Origin: an uncultured Lachnospiraceae bacterium
GTDB lineage: Bacteria > Bacillota > Clostridia > Lachnospirales > Lachnospiraceae
Direction of reading: 5' to 3'
DNA: 53,463 bases
Assembly (NCBI GenBank): GCA_947367855.1
Contig: CANBFE010000028.1
Location: forward strand, 1 to 53,463
A program made the translations under genes and the position numbers. The notes under the pieces are model-generated. The model searched no databases and was not told the DNA's origin. It worked only from the letters and a program-made list of their open reading frames with translations. This document shows, in pieces, positions 42,610 through 51,057 of this stretch; the stretch's first letter is position 1, and each line of letters opens with the position of its first letter.

Positions 42610-42740
42610 TCCTAACGCACCTCCCGCCATTCTGTCCTTCTATTTATTGGTCATTTTATCACAGCCCGCAGGAAAAGCAACACTCTTTGCGGATTTTTCG
42701 AATATAGTAAGGGGAAACTAGATATTACAGGAGAATCCTT

Positions 42741-43328
42741 ATGCTTATCGCTTCTCTCCTGTTCGGGATCTCAGCCAGCCTGGACGCCCTGTTGGTGGGC
42801 ATCAGTTACGGAATCCGCGGGACCCGCATACGATTCTGGCAAAATCTGGTCATCAGCCTGATCACCCTCCTGGGCACCTGTCTGTCCGTAGGCCTTGGGC
42901 ATCGTCTGGCTGCAGTCCTGCCCAGAATGGTCAGCGACTATGCCGGAAGCCTGGTTCTGATCCTTTTGGGAGTGTATTATATTATCAAGTGGCTGAGAAC
43001 CTGCTCTACGCGTCCAAAACCCCCCTCGGCGGTTCACGCCGCAGAGGAAGAAGGGCTTTCCGCGTCCGCAGACGGCCCCCTGCCCCTTCCGGAAATTTTT
43101 TCCCTGGGTCTGATTCTCTCCCTGAACAATTTAAGCGCAGGGTTCAGCGCCAGTCTGGCAGGACTGCCCCTTGTCTACGCCGCCGTCAGTACTTTTGTCT
43201 GCTCCGTGCTCTTCCTTTCTTCCGGCAACCGTCTGGGCGGCAGTCCTGCCCTCCAGCTGGCCGACCGCGCTGCAGATCCCCTTTCGGGAGCGCTTCTCAT
43301 CGGGCTTGGCATCGTACAGCTATTATAA
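42741..43328 (+). CDS. ytaF: YtaF/MntP-like membrane protein
   Basis: The 195-residue protein has six predicted membrane segments in two halves, with FGISASLDALLVGISYGIRG at the start and SLNNLSAGFSASLAGL in the second half. These match the YtaF branch (sporulation membrane protein) more than typical MntP manganese pumps, because of the GISYGIR motif. The exact substrate is unknown. GGAG lies 10 bases before the ATG. The stop codon at 43326-43328 lies within the first of four tandem repeats. Confidence 0.8.
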   Translation: MLIASLLFGISASLDALLVGISYGIRGTRIRFWQNLVISLITLLGTCLSVGLGHRLAAVLPRMVSDYAGSLVLILLGVYYIIKWLRTCSTRPKPPSAVHAAEEEGLSASADGPLPLPEIFSLGLILSLNNLSAGFSASLAGLPLVYAAVSTFVCSVLFLSSGNRLGGSPALQLADRAADPLSGALLIGLGIVQLL

Positions 43329-43381
43329 GCTGTGCTATTATAAGCTGCGCTATTATAAGCTGCGCTGTTATAAGCCGCGCT
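43322..43381. repeat. Four 15-bp tandem repeats at the ytaF stop codon
   Basis: ATTATAAGCTGTGCT, two copies of ATTATAAGCTGCGCT, and GTTATAAGCCGCGCT run without gaps. The stop codon of ytaF lies in the first copy. In a shifted frame the array would encode YYKLR-type pentapeptides. Confidence 0.9.
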
Positions 43382-43572
43382 GTTTTTAGGCTGAAGGACA
43401 GAGCCCCAGGCGCATCTTCCTGGCGAAACGGGTTTACCGCCCCTTTCGCCTACATAGTCCCCGTAAAATGCCCCGTAATTCCGAACCATACAGGAATCAG
43501 AATCACCGCAGGGAATAAAGTCCGGAGAATGGGGAACAGTATAAATATCAACACAGACTGGAGAAGCATGCC

Positions 43573-45018
43573 ATGACTTTGTCGCCGATTTTAGAGGAGA
43601 ATATTGCATATATCGAAAAGGAACTTCCTGTTAAGACAAGCTTTGACCTGATGACAAGACATTTACTCCTGGGCTCCACAAAAGCCTTTTTCCTGGGAAT
43701 CAACGGATTCTGCAAGACGGAAATCCTGCAGCAGATCTTCTCCGATCTGCAGAACCCCCTGTATGTGCCCGAGGGACGGGTGGAGGATATCGCAAAGTAC
43801 ATGGAATCCAGAATCGGCTATGCCCAGGCTTCCCTGTGTTCTTCCTGGGAGAAGATTATCCCCAGCATCCTCAGCGGTCCTTCCGCCCTTTTTATTGACG
43901 GTTTTGACCAGGCCATACTTATCGACGTACGCACCTACCCGGGGCGCGGTATTGCAGAGCCTGATCTGGAGCGGGTAACCCGGGGCTCCAGGGACGGCTT
44001 TGTAGAAACCCTGCTGTTCAACGCCAATCTTATCCGGCGCCGCGTGCGCTCCCCCCGGCTTGTCTTTTCCATGCATTCCATAGGTTCGGAAAGCAAAACC
44101 GACGTGACCGTGGCCTACCTGGAGGACTGCGTAAATACGGAACTCCTGAAGAAACTGAACAGGCACCTGGACGAACTGCGGGTTACCTCCCTGACTATGG
44201 GGGCAAAGAGCCTGGAAGAGCTCCTCCTTCCCAAGCACTGGTGGAATCCGCTGCCTTCCATGCAGATGACGGAACGTCCCGACGTGGCCTGCAGCTATCT
44301 GACCGAGGGCCATATCCTGATTCTGGTGGACAACTCCCCTCTGGCGCTGATCCTCCCCTGCACTGTCTTTCAGTTTACCCAGAATCCGGAGGACTATTAT
44401 AAAAGCCCTTCCGTAGGCACCTATTTCCGCATGGTGCGCTTCCTGTGCATCCCTGTAAGCCTGCTGCTTCTGCCCCTGTTTCTGCTTATCACTTCCTGTT
44501 ATCCCGGCTTTGCCCGGGAATGGGGACTGCTTTCCGAAGAAAACCTGACGCCGGAACGTTTATTTTTCTATGTGCTGGCCGTGGAATTCCTGTTGGATCT
44601 GTTCAAGTATTCCTCTTCCCTCAGTTCCGGTAAATTTTCGGGCTCTCTTTCCATTGTGGGAGGACTGATCATAGGCGATATTGCCGTAACGCTGAACTGG
44701 GCTACTACAGATGTGCTTTTTTACGCAGCCGTCACCCTGTTGGCCTCCCTTGCCATCACGGACACTGCCTTCAGCGATGCCCTGCGGCTTTACCGGATCC
44801 TGCTGATCCTGGGCGCCGGCCTGGGCAGGCTCCCAGGATTCCTGGGGTGTCTGGCTGCAGTGCTTCTGTCCTCAGCCACCACCCCAACCTTCGGCGGCTT
44901 CAGCTACTTCTGGCCCCTGTTTCCCTTTAACGGAAAAGCCCTGGGGCGGCTGCTGTTCCGCAGTCCCACGCCCAGGGCCCAGCCTTCCGCTGTCTGGGAC
45001 AGGGGAAAGGTACATTAA
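43573..45018 (+). CDS. GerA/SpoVAF-family spore membrane protein
   Basis: The 481-residue protein has the family's N-terminal half, with GSRDGFVETLLFNANLIRRRVRSPRL (the conserved GPREGFxExxxxNxxLxRRR region) and LEDCVNTELLKKLNRHLDEL. Four or more membrane segments follow in the C-terminal half (about 285-460). The family includes A subunits of germinant receptors and SpoVAF, which sits in the spore inner membrane. No B or C subunit genes adjoin, so SpoVAF-like is favoured. The ATG at 43573 has no strong Shine-Dalgarno sequence visible (GGAGAAGC about 5 bases before). It shows that the organism sporulates. Confidence 0.85.
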   Translation: MTLSPILEENIAYIEKELPVKTSFDLMTRHLLLGSTKAFFLGINGFCKTEILQQIFSDLQNPLYVPEGRVEDIAKYMESRIGYAQASLCSSWEKIIPSILSGPSALFIDGFDQAILIDVRTYPGRGIAEPDLERVTRGSRDGFVETLLFNANLIRRRVRSPRLVFSMHSIGSESKTDVTVAYLEDCVNTELLKKLNRHLDELRVTSLTMGAKSLEELLLPKHWWNPLPSMQMTERPDVACSYLTEGHILILVDNSPLALILPCTVFQFTQNPEDYYKSPSVGTYFRMVRFLCIPVSLLLLPLFLLITSCYPGFAREWGLLSEENLTPERLFFYVLAVEFLLDLFKYSSSLSSGKFSGSLSIVGGLIIGDIAVTLNWATTDVLFYAAVTLLASLAITDTAFSDALRLYRILLILGAGLGRLPGFLGCLAAVLLSSATTPTFGGFSYFWPLFPFNGKALGRLLFRSPTPRAQPSAVWDRGKVH

Positions 45019-45044
45019 GTTTTATCCCTCCGCAATGCACAAAA

Positions 45045-45076
45045 CAGCGAAGCTTCTCTTTTAAAAAGCTTCGCTG
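45045..45076 (-). terminator. Terminator of the tRNA-Gly operon (minus strand)
   Basis: CAGCGAAGCTT (45045-45055) and AAGCTTCGCTG (45066-45076) pair perfectly, and on the minus strand the stem is followed by TTTT. It lies downstream of tRNA-Gly(GCC) and also past the spore gene, which is convergent. Confidence 0.85.
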
Positions 45077-45087
45077 CCATTAAAAAA

Positions 45088-45160
45088 AGCGATAGACGGG
45101 ACTCGAACCCGCGGTTTCCACCTTGGCAAGGTGGCGCTCTACCAACTGAGCCACTATCGC
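45088..45160 (-). tRNA. tRNA-Gly (GCC)
   Basis: The cloverleaf reads from 45160 downward, with acceptor GCGATAG/CTATCGC, D-arm GGCTCAGTTGGTAGAGC, anticodon stem CCACC/GGTGG with loop TTGCCAA (anticodon GCC), and T-loop GGTTCGAGTCC. The discriminator is T, as usual for bacterial tRNA-Gly. CCA is not encoded. Confidence 0.97.
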
Positions 45161-45183
45161 ATATCTGTATCTGACCGATACAA

Positions 45184-45254
45184 AGCAGGTGATGGGAATC
45201 GAACCCACGTATTCAGCTTGGAAGGCTGATGTTCTACCATTGAACCACACCTGC
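45184..45254 (-). tRNA. tRNA-Gly (UCC)
   Basis: The 71-base tRNA reads from 45254, with acceptor GCAGGTG/CACCTGC, D-arm GGTTCAATGGTAGAAC, anticodon loop CTTCCAA (anticodon TCC), and T-arm GTGGGTTCGATTCCCAT. The discriminator is T. It lies 23 bases upstream of tRNA-Gly(GCC), and the two are probably co-transcribed. Confidence 0.97.
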
Positions 45255-45324
45255 ATCTGTTGTTTTGTTGCCCTCACAACATAAAGTATTTTACAACGGA
45301 AATCACTTTTTGTCAATAGCAATT

Positions 45325-46491
45325 TTAAAAATTTTTCCGAACTTTTTGGGGATACTTCCTGTAATACTGCAGCAGCAGCCTAACCACCCGGCTGTAGCTG
45401 ACTTTCCCGTCTGCTATTCCGTTTACCTTCAGATTGACGTCGATAAACTTGTCTGCAGCCTTGTCCACAAAATCCGTATCCAGCCAGGCCTTCCCGTTGA
45501 TCCTGTCCCACTCCTCCTGGGTCACAAAAATATTGTCCTCCCAGACCTGCTTCTCCACAGCCACAGGCTTCACCACTGCAGCTGCCTCCTCATAGACCTG
45601 GTTTTCCTCCTTCCACGCCCTGTACAGATCGTTGTTCAGATACACCAACACACTCAGATATCCCGAATACCTGAAAAAATCATCCTCGGACTCCGTACAC
45701 GCCAGATAAGAGATAAAATTCGCTTCATCCTCATAGATATATCCCCGCAGATGGGCCAGTTCATGGCACATGGTAGCCGGAAAATTCAGAATATGCATGA
45801 CATCATTGTAATTGGCTTCCATGGAAAAGGGAAAATAGTACCCCTGCATATGCTGTTGGCACATGAAATCCGATGAAAGCAGCGCCTTGGGCCGGGGATA
45901 ATATCCCTCCAGCTGCGGATACTCCCTGCCAAGCTCCCGCATCAGCTTCCGGGCCGTGTCCTCCATGTCCAACCGTTCCCCGCTGTCTCCCTGACTTCCT
46001 TCATACACTGCCATCCCGTTCCCGTCTCTGGAAATCACCCGGGAAAGCTCATTGCACTGTTCCGCCACCATATTGTAAACCTCTATCAGCTCCACCAACG
46101 AGTATTCCCCACTGTCCTCCCCGAAATATTGCTCGGAAAAGGTGGATGCATGATACAGCACAAAACAGTTCAGCGTCATAACCAGGCTGACAGACAGTAA
46201 TGTCCACGCAAAAAACAGGAAAAACCTCCGAAAGAAAACGCCGGCTTCCTTTTTCACACCCGCACAGACCCGCAAAACAGTCAGCGCCGCTGCCATCAAT
46301 ACCAGAACCGCCCCGGCCGCCAACAGCCACTCTCCCACGGAAAAAGGAAAAATCCCCGTCAACCTGCCATAGGTGTTTACCCAGAGCGGAAAGATATGAG
46401 CAATATACCAGTCCGAAAACGCCGTACTGTTCCATGCCGCGACATTCAGCACAACCACCAGAACCACAATACAACAATAGAGTTTTTTCAC
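45325..46491 (-). CDS. DUF3810 membrane protein with a HELAH zinc-protease-like motif
   Basis: The 388-residue protein has three predicted membrane segments (about 5-25, 45-70, 85-110) and then an extracellular or cytoplasmic domain containing CHELAHLRGYIYEDEANFISY, a HExxH-type zinc site with a downstream Glu. DUF3810 proteins have this arrangement, and a protease role is plausible but unproven. The GTG at 46491 is favoured because GGAGG lies 7 bases before it; an ATG at 46530 has no comparable site. It is 90 bp from DUF3048 on the same strand. Confidence 0.88.
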   Translation of the reverse strand: MKKLYCCIVVLVVVLNVAAWNSTAFSDWYIAHIFPLWVNTYGRLTGIFPFSVGEWLLAAGAVLVLMAAALTVLRVCAGVKKEAGVFFRRFFLFFAWTLLSVSLVMTLNCFVLYHASTFSEQYFGEDSGEYSLVELIEVYNMVAEQCNELSRVISRDGNGMAVYEGSQGDSGERLDMEDTARKLMRELGREYPQLEGYYPRPKALLSSDFMCQQHMQGYYFPFSMEANYNDVMHILNFPATMCHELAHLRGYIYEDEANFISYLACTESEDDFFRYSGYLSVLVYLNNDLYRAWKEENQVYEEAAAVVKPVAVEKQVWEDNIFVTQEEWDRINGKAWLDTDFVDKAADKFIDVNLKVNGIADGKVSYSRVVRLLLQYYRKYPQKVRKNF

Positions 46492-46581
46492 TCCGCCCCT
46501 CCTCTTCTGCCCTGAACTGAATGTCTCCATAGACAAAAAGATGAACATGCCGCCATGTCCATCCTTTTGCCCCTGTAAATC

Positions 46582-47715
46582 TTATTTCTTAATAACAATT
46601 TCGTCCCATGCATCCGAAGGCACGATGGCAATATAAGTCTTACCCGTGTTGAGCTTGATTTCTTCCCCGGTAACCTTATTATAATAAGTTGTGGGAGCCG
46701 TATCATGCTGCTTATACCATGTCACAGGCACAATCTTGCCGTTTGTAATATAATATCCGTCGTTTCCTCCGGCATCAATAATATTGTAAACCAGATATCC
46801 CTCTCCCAGATCCGCAAAGGAACAGTTCTGAATCAACAGGTTCTTAAAGCTGAGCTGCGCGTTATCATGCTGCGGGTCAAGATGGGGCTCGCCATACTCA
46901 TAATAATCGTATGTGCCCGTTGCTTCATTATACTTCAGAGTGGATTCATTGTGTCTAAAAGGAACCAGTTCTATCTCACTGCAGTCTGTGGCGCCGTCCG
47001 CCTCAGACAGCTCATACTCTTTGTTGGAGAAAAGATAGTGCGTGCCCGGATAATGCTCGTTGTACTCTACGCTGTAATTCTTCTTGCTCATCTCTCTCTC
47101 AAGATCACCTGTGCAGATATACTCTGTAAACTCCGTGGGCTTGCCGTTCTCCACTCGCGCAAAGACTCCGCTTAAATTATCGCAGTAAGCCTTCTCCTTT
47201 ATCAAGTTCAGAGCAAAGAAAGGACCGCCGTCATGGCAGAGCACCGCATTCCACTCTCCCACCAGATAGACATTGGTAGATCTGGTACTCCGGATACTTC
47301 CGAACTGCTCAATTTTACCCCAGTCCTTTACAAGCGCCATAAAACGTGTAATCCTGTCATTCTTGGTGCTGTTCATCATCTCATACACAATATCGGCTTC
47401 CGTCAGTCCAAAATGAGGAAGGGCCTTCTTCTCATTATCCACCATAACTGCAATGGGCCTCTGGTTCTTCAGGGACTCGTCAATCCATTCGTTTGTGAGC
47501 TCACTGCGGTACATACCCTCCCGTACCTCCTCCGGCTCCTGCTCCTCCTCTTCCCCGGAAACCTCACCTTCCGGCTCCTCCTCGGGCTTGGAAGTGGCCA
47601 ACGCCACTGATTCCACATCCTGGATGATGGGAGAGGAAGATTCGCCTTCTTTATCTCCGCATCCTGCCAGAACAGTCATTGCTATCAAGATTGCTGCAAG
47701 TGCTTTCTTTTTCAT
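46582..47715 (-). CDS. DUF3048 lipoprotein (YerB-like)
   Basis: The 377-residue protein has a lipoprotein signal (LAGC, Cys19), a Glu-rich spacer (about 45-65), and a DUF3048 domain with NQRPIAVMVDNEKKALPHFGLTEADIVYEMMN, a GSIRSTRS segment and a C-terminal part with YYNKVTGEEIKLNTGKTYIAIVP. It should be anchored outside the membrane. Family members are of unknown role, although YerB and relatives are widespread in spore formers. It is upstream of the DUF3810 gene, and the two may form one unit. Confidence 0.92.
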   Translation of the reverse strand: MKKKALAAILIAMTVLAGCGDKEGESSSPIIQDVESVALATSKPEEEPEGEVSGEEEEQEPEEVREGMYRSELTNEWIDESLKNQRPIAVMVDNEKKALPHFGLTEADIVYEMMNSTKNDRITRFMALVKDWGKIEQFGSIRSTRSTNVYLVGEWNAVLCHDGGPFFALNLIKEKAYCDNLSGVFARVENGKPTEFTEYICTGDLEREMSKKNYSVEYNEHYPGTHYLFSNKEYELSEADGATDCSEIELVPFRHNESTLKYNEATGTYDYYEYGEPHLDPQHDNAQLSFKNLLIQNCSFADLGEGYLVYNIIDAGGNDGYYITNGKIVPVTWYKQHDTAPTTYYNKVTGEEIKLNTGKTYIAIVPSDAWDEIVIKK

Positions 47716-47805
47716 TGGACATTCCTTTCTTTTTTTCTTTTATTTTATCCCAAGTCAATAGATTTTGTCCATTTATTCCGCAAAATATTACAAAAAAATT
47801 AAGAA

Positions 47806-49212
47806 TTACCGCAAACAGAACACTCTGGCAGCAGGAGCTTTCCGGCATTCCTTCTCCTCCAGGTTCACCTGGTATCCGCCTTCACCCTTCTCAAAGGATA
47901 CCACTCTGGTCTCTCCCATACCGGTGATACTCCGGACTTCACCCACATAGGGAATCCATACCGTGCTGCCTGCGGAATCCGTTTCCTTACCAAAGGTTTC
48001 GATGGCATATACAGTGTCTCCCTTCCGGGTAAATCCTATGTTCCCTTTCTTATAAGGCGCACAGACACGGGTTCCGTAAATTGCCTCCCCGTACTGGTTC
48101 AGCCATTCTCCGATGCCTTTCAGGCTCTTAACGGCTCCTGCAGGCAGTCGTCCGTCAGGCTGAGGCCCCACATTGATGGCAAGATTTCCTCCCTTTACCA
48201 CGATGTCCACCAAAAGGCAGATCACCTCTCTTGGCGACTTGTATTCATCCTCGTATTTAAAGGAAAAAGAGGTTCCAAGAGTAATGCAGCTCTCCCAGGG
48301 AATGGAAAGAGGCCGCTCCGGCACGCACTGTTCCGGTGTCACATAATTTTCATAAGGGCCGCCTACCGTCCGGTCTGCGCACAGCATGCCCGGCTGATAC
48401 TTGCGGACTTCCTCAATGATCTCTCCCAGACGGATATCCTGTCCTGCCATCCCGCACACCCATCCGGCGTCAAACCACATGGCATCCAGGCGCCCGTAAC
48501 CCGTGCCCAGCTCCCGTATCTGGTTATGGGTAAAAGTTACAAAACGTTCCCACTCCTCCGGGTTCTCAGCCGGATTATAAGAAGGTCCCCTGCTCTTGAA
48601 CTTCCCTTTCGGCGTATCATCCTTCCAGTAACTGTCCACATGCCAGTCTGCCTTGGAAAAATAGGCCGCAATGCCAAGCCCTCTCTTGCGGAAGGATTCG
48701 AAAAGATGGGCGCAGATATCCGCATATTTGTGCGTATGGAAGGGACAGTCCGGAGCCGTAATCCTGTAATCCGAGTACTGCGTATCCCACATGCAGAAAC
48801 CGTCATGATGCTTTGTGGTAAACAGCAGATACTTCATTCCCGCTTCTTTTGCCAGATCCGCCCACTTTTCCGGCTCAAAACGCAGAGGATTAAAGGTTTT
48901 GTTCAGACCGAAATACTCCTTTTTAAATCCCTCTCCGGTCACTTCCCAGTCAATCTCATGCCTGGACCAGTCTGCATCCGCATCGCTCAGGGCCCAGGAT
49001 TCCACAATCCCCAACTGGGAATAGGGCCCCCAGTGCATCATCAGCCCGATTTTCTGGTCCCGAAACCATTCCAGTTTTCTAAGCACTCTTGGATCCGTTG
49101 AAGGCACATAAGAATCTTCCCTGCTGTAATTATGGACCCCATCCACCACAGCTTCCCCACCGGCATTCTCTTCCTGTGTCGTTTCTTCCTGTTGTAAAAT
49201 TTCGTCACTCAT
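47806..49212 (-). CDS. GH29 alpha-L-fucosidase, first copy
   Basis: The 468-residue protein has RKLEWFRDQKIGLMMHWGPYSQ near residue 45, FTTKHHDGFCMWDTQYSDYR, and LDAMWFDAGW (Asp nucleophile of GH29), followed by DRTVGG and LLVDIVVKGGNLAINVGPQPDG. Terminal fucose removal by a retaining mechanism is expected. No signal peptide is present, so it is cytoplasmic. The ATG at 49212 has AAAGGAG 11 bases upstream; a longer frame to 49287 lacks support. A second, different fucosidase gene lies just upstream. The likely substrates are fucosylated host glycans or milk-type sugars. Confidence 0.92.
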   Translation of the reverse strand: MSDEILQQEETTQEENAGGEAVVDGVHNYSREDSYVPSTDPRVLRKLEWFRDQKIGLMMHWGPYSQLGIVESWALSDADADWSRHEIDWEVTGEGFKKEYFGLNKTFNPLRFEPEKWADLAKEAGMKYLLFTTKHHDGFCMWDTQYSDYRITAPDCPFHTHKYADICAHLFESFRKRGLGIAAYFSKADWHVDSYWKDDTPKGKFKSRGPSYNPAENPEEWERFVTFTHNQIRELGTGYGRLDAMWFDAGWVCGMAGQDIRLGEIIEEVRKYQPGMLCADRTVGGPYENYVTPEQCVPERPLSIPWESCITLGTSFSFKYEDEYKSPREVICLLVDIVVKGGNLAINVGPQPDGRLPAGAVKSLKGIGEWLNQYGEAIYGTRVCAPYKKGNIGFTRKGDTVYAIETFGKETDSAGSTVWIPYVGEVRSITGMGETRVVSFEKGEGGYQVNLEEKECRKAPAARVFCLR

Positions 49213-49302
49213 TTTCCGTTGCTCTCCTTTATATCGGATTTCCTCCAGGTCTGCCCCTATCTTAACACAGATTACACTACACCTCAATAAGAAATTCGGA
49301 TG

Positions 49303-50967
49303 TTACATCGTCATGAGCTGCAGCTCGCCTTTCATAACATTCTGCTCATTACCGATGGCAGCACGGTACTGATAAGTAACGCCTTGGGAAAGACCGGAGA
49401 GCTTTCCATTATAATGCCCCGGTTTTGTCACCTTCCCCACAGAAAGATTCTGCCAGCCTTCCTCATAGGACGACAGGGCAAATCCAGGATACACCCGCCA
49501 CTCAAACCACAGCTCTGCTTCTTCAAAGCTGCCCAAAGTCTCCACTTCAGCAGAAAGAACGGCACTGCTGCTCTCCCGGCAGACTTCCCGGATCGTCTGC
49601 ACTCCCATGGGAGAAAAGGCAGGTTGCGGGTCTGTAATCTTCAGCACCAGAGGATTGGGCCACGAAATGCCGCAATAGATGCGCTGAGCATGCATAACGG
49701 ACAGAAAGAGGCCCTCTCCGCGCTGTTCCCAGTAAGCCCGGGCATCCAGGTCAGGGCGGTACTCCGTTTCTTCCCCGCTCTGTCCAAGCACTTCCACCCT
49801 TGTGTCCGCACCCGCTTTTACGGACTTTAAAAGAAGTTCCCGGCGCTGTCCCCGCTCCCAGTTCTTCATGCCGAACAGCACTGCATAGAGAGCACTGCCA
49901 TCCTTTTTCCGAAGAAGCCAGGTGTCGCCTTCGTTTGTAATAATCCAGGGCCGGACGCCGTGCACGGCCTGACCGTTGATAAAATGCCATAAAGCCAGTT
50001 CCCGCAGCAGCCCCTCCTGCTCCCTGCAGAGATTACCGTCCGCATCCGGTGCAATATTCAGAAGGAGGCTCCCTCCCTTGGCTCTGGTCTCGGTAAGCAG
50101 GCGGATCAGATGCAGCCCTGTCTTATAGCATTCATTGGTAGGCTGGTACTGCCAGGCCGTTCCCAATGTCATGCATCCTTCCCAGGCAAAATCCGCTCCC
50201 ACACCGGGAAGCTGCTGCTCCGGAGTGGGAATCGCCCCCCGGGTAATCAACACCCGGGGCTGCAGATTCCAGGCTGTATTCATACAATGCTGCTGCAGAC
50301 TTACCCCGTCCGCTCCCATTATCGTCTCACCGCCGTCAAAAAACAGGACATCCACAGGGCCAAACCGGGTCATCAGCTCCGTCATCTGCGCTGTGAGAAG
50401 ATTCCTGTATCCCTCCAGAACCTCCTCCGTATACGGAGCCCGGGGCGTCCGGGTGATGGGAAGGCCCCGGCTGCGAAGATAGCGGAAATCCTCCGGAGAA
50501 AAATAAAATCCCACTTTGATTCCCTGTCGCCGGAAGGCTTCCACATACTGCCTGACCAGATCATCCCCAAAGGGAGTATTTAAAATATTAAAATCGGTAG
50601 TTTCGGTGTCCCACAGGCAGAAGCCGTTATGATGTTTGGTCGTCAGGACCGCATACTGAAATCCCGCCAGTCTGGAAAGCTGCGCCAGATGGTCAAAATC
50701 CCAGCACCGGGGGTTCAGAGTTTTGGGAAGCTCCCCGTAAAAACGGGATACATACTCCTCCGACGCTCCTACAAGGGAATGGCTGATGACACAGCCCAGC
50801 TGTACGTCCAGAGACCAGTGGATAAACAACCCCATTCCTGCATCCTGAAGCCATTCCAACGCTTCAGGACGGTTCTGCGAGAACTCCTTCACTGCAAGCG
50901 TATTGTCTGCAGTCACCGACTCGTCCACATTGGGAGCAGCCGGATTGGACCCGAATTCTGTGTTCAT
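49303..50967 (-). CDS. GH29 alpha-L-fucosidase, second copy with extra C-terminal domain
   Basis: The 554-residue protein has GMGLFIHWSLDVQLG near residue 45, LTTKHHNGFCLWDTETTDFN, VDVLFFDGGE (Asp nucleophile), and ETRAKGGSLLLNIAPDADG, so the GH29 catalytic core is complete to about residue 330. Residues about 340-554 form an extra beta-rich C-terminal domain of unknown role (LFGMKNWERGQ, SSYEEGWQNLS). Its sequence is distant from the first copy. There is no signal peptide. The ATG at 50967 has GGAGG 8 bases before it. The two fucosidases lie 90 bp apart and likely form one unit for different fucose linkages. Confidence 0.92.
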   Translation of the reverse strand: MNTEFGSNPAAPNVDESVTADNTLAVKEFSQNRPEALEWLQDAGMGLFIHWSLDVQLGCVISHSLVGASEEYVSRFYGELPKTLNPRCWDFDHLAQLSRLAGFQYAVLTTKHHNGFCLWDTETTDFNILNTPFGDDLVRQYVEAFRRQGIKVGFYFSPEDFRYLRSRGLPITRTPRAPYTEEVLEGYRNLLTAQMTELMTRFGPVDVLFFDGGETIMGADGVSLQQHCMNTAWNLQPRVLITRGAIPTPEQQLPGVGADFAWEGCMTLGTAWQYQPTNECYKTGLHLIRLLTETRAKGGSLLLNIAPDADGNLCREQEGLLRELALWHFINGQAVHGVRPWIITNEGDTWLLRKKDGSALYAVLFGMKNWERGQRRELLLKSVKAGADTRVEVLGQSGEETEYRPDLDARAYWEQRGEGLFLSVMHAQRIYCGISWPNPLVLKITDPQPAFSPMGVQTIREVCRESSSAVLSAEVETLGSFEEAELWFEWRVYPGFALSSYEEGWQNLSVGKVTKPGHYNGKLSGLSQGVTYQYRAAIGNEQNVMKGELQLMTM

Positions 50968-51057
50968 GGTAAATACCTCCATATTGTAATTTAAGCGCCA
51001 CCGAAAACGCCTGGTAAATACAGGCAAAGCTTTCCGCCCTGCCTGTACTGTACGGTT

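Noticed and set aside
43322..43381. A possible CRISPR array or tRNA-like repeat
   Set aside because: Units are 15 bp without spacers and lie at a gene end.
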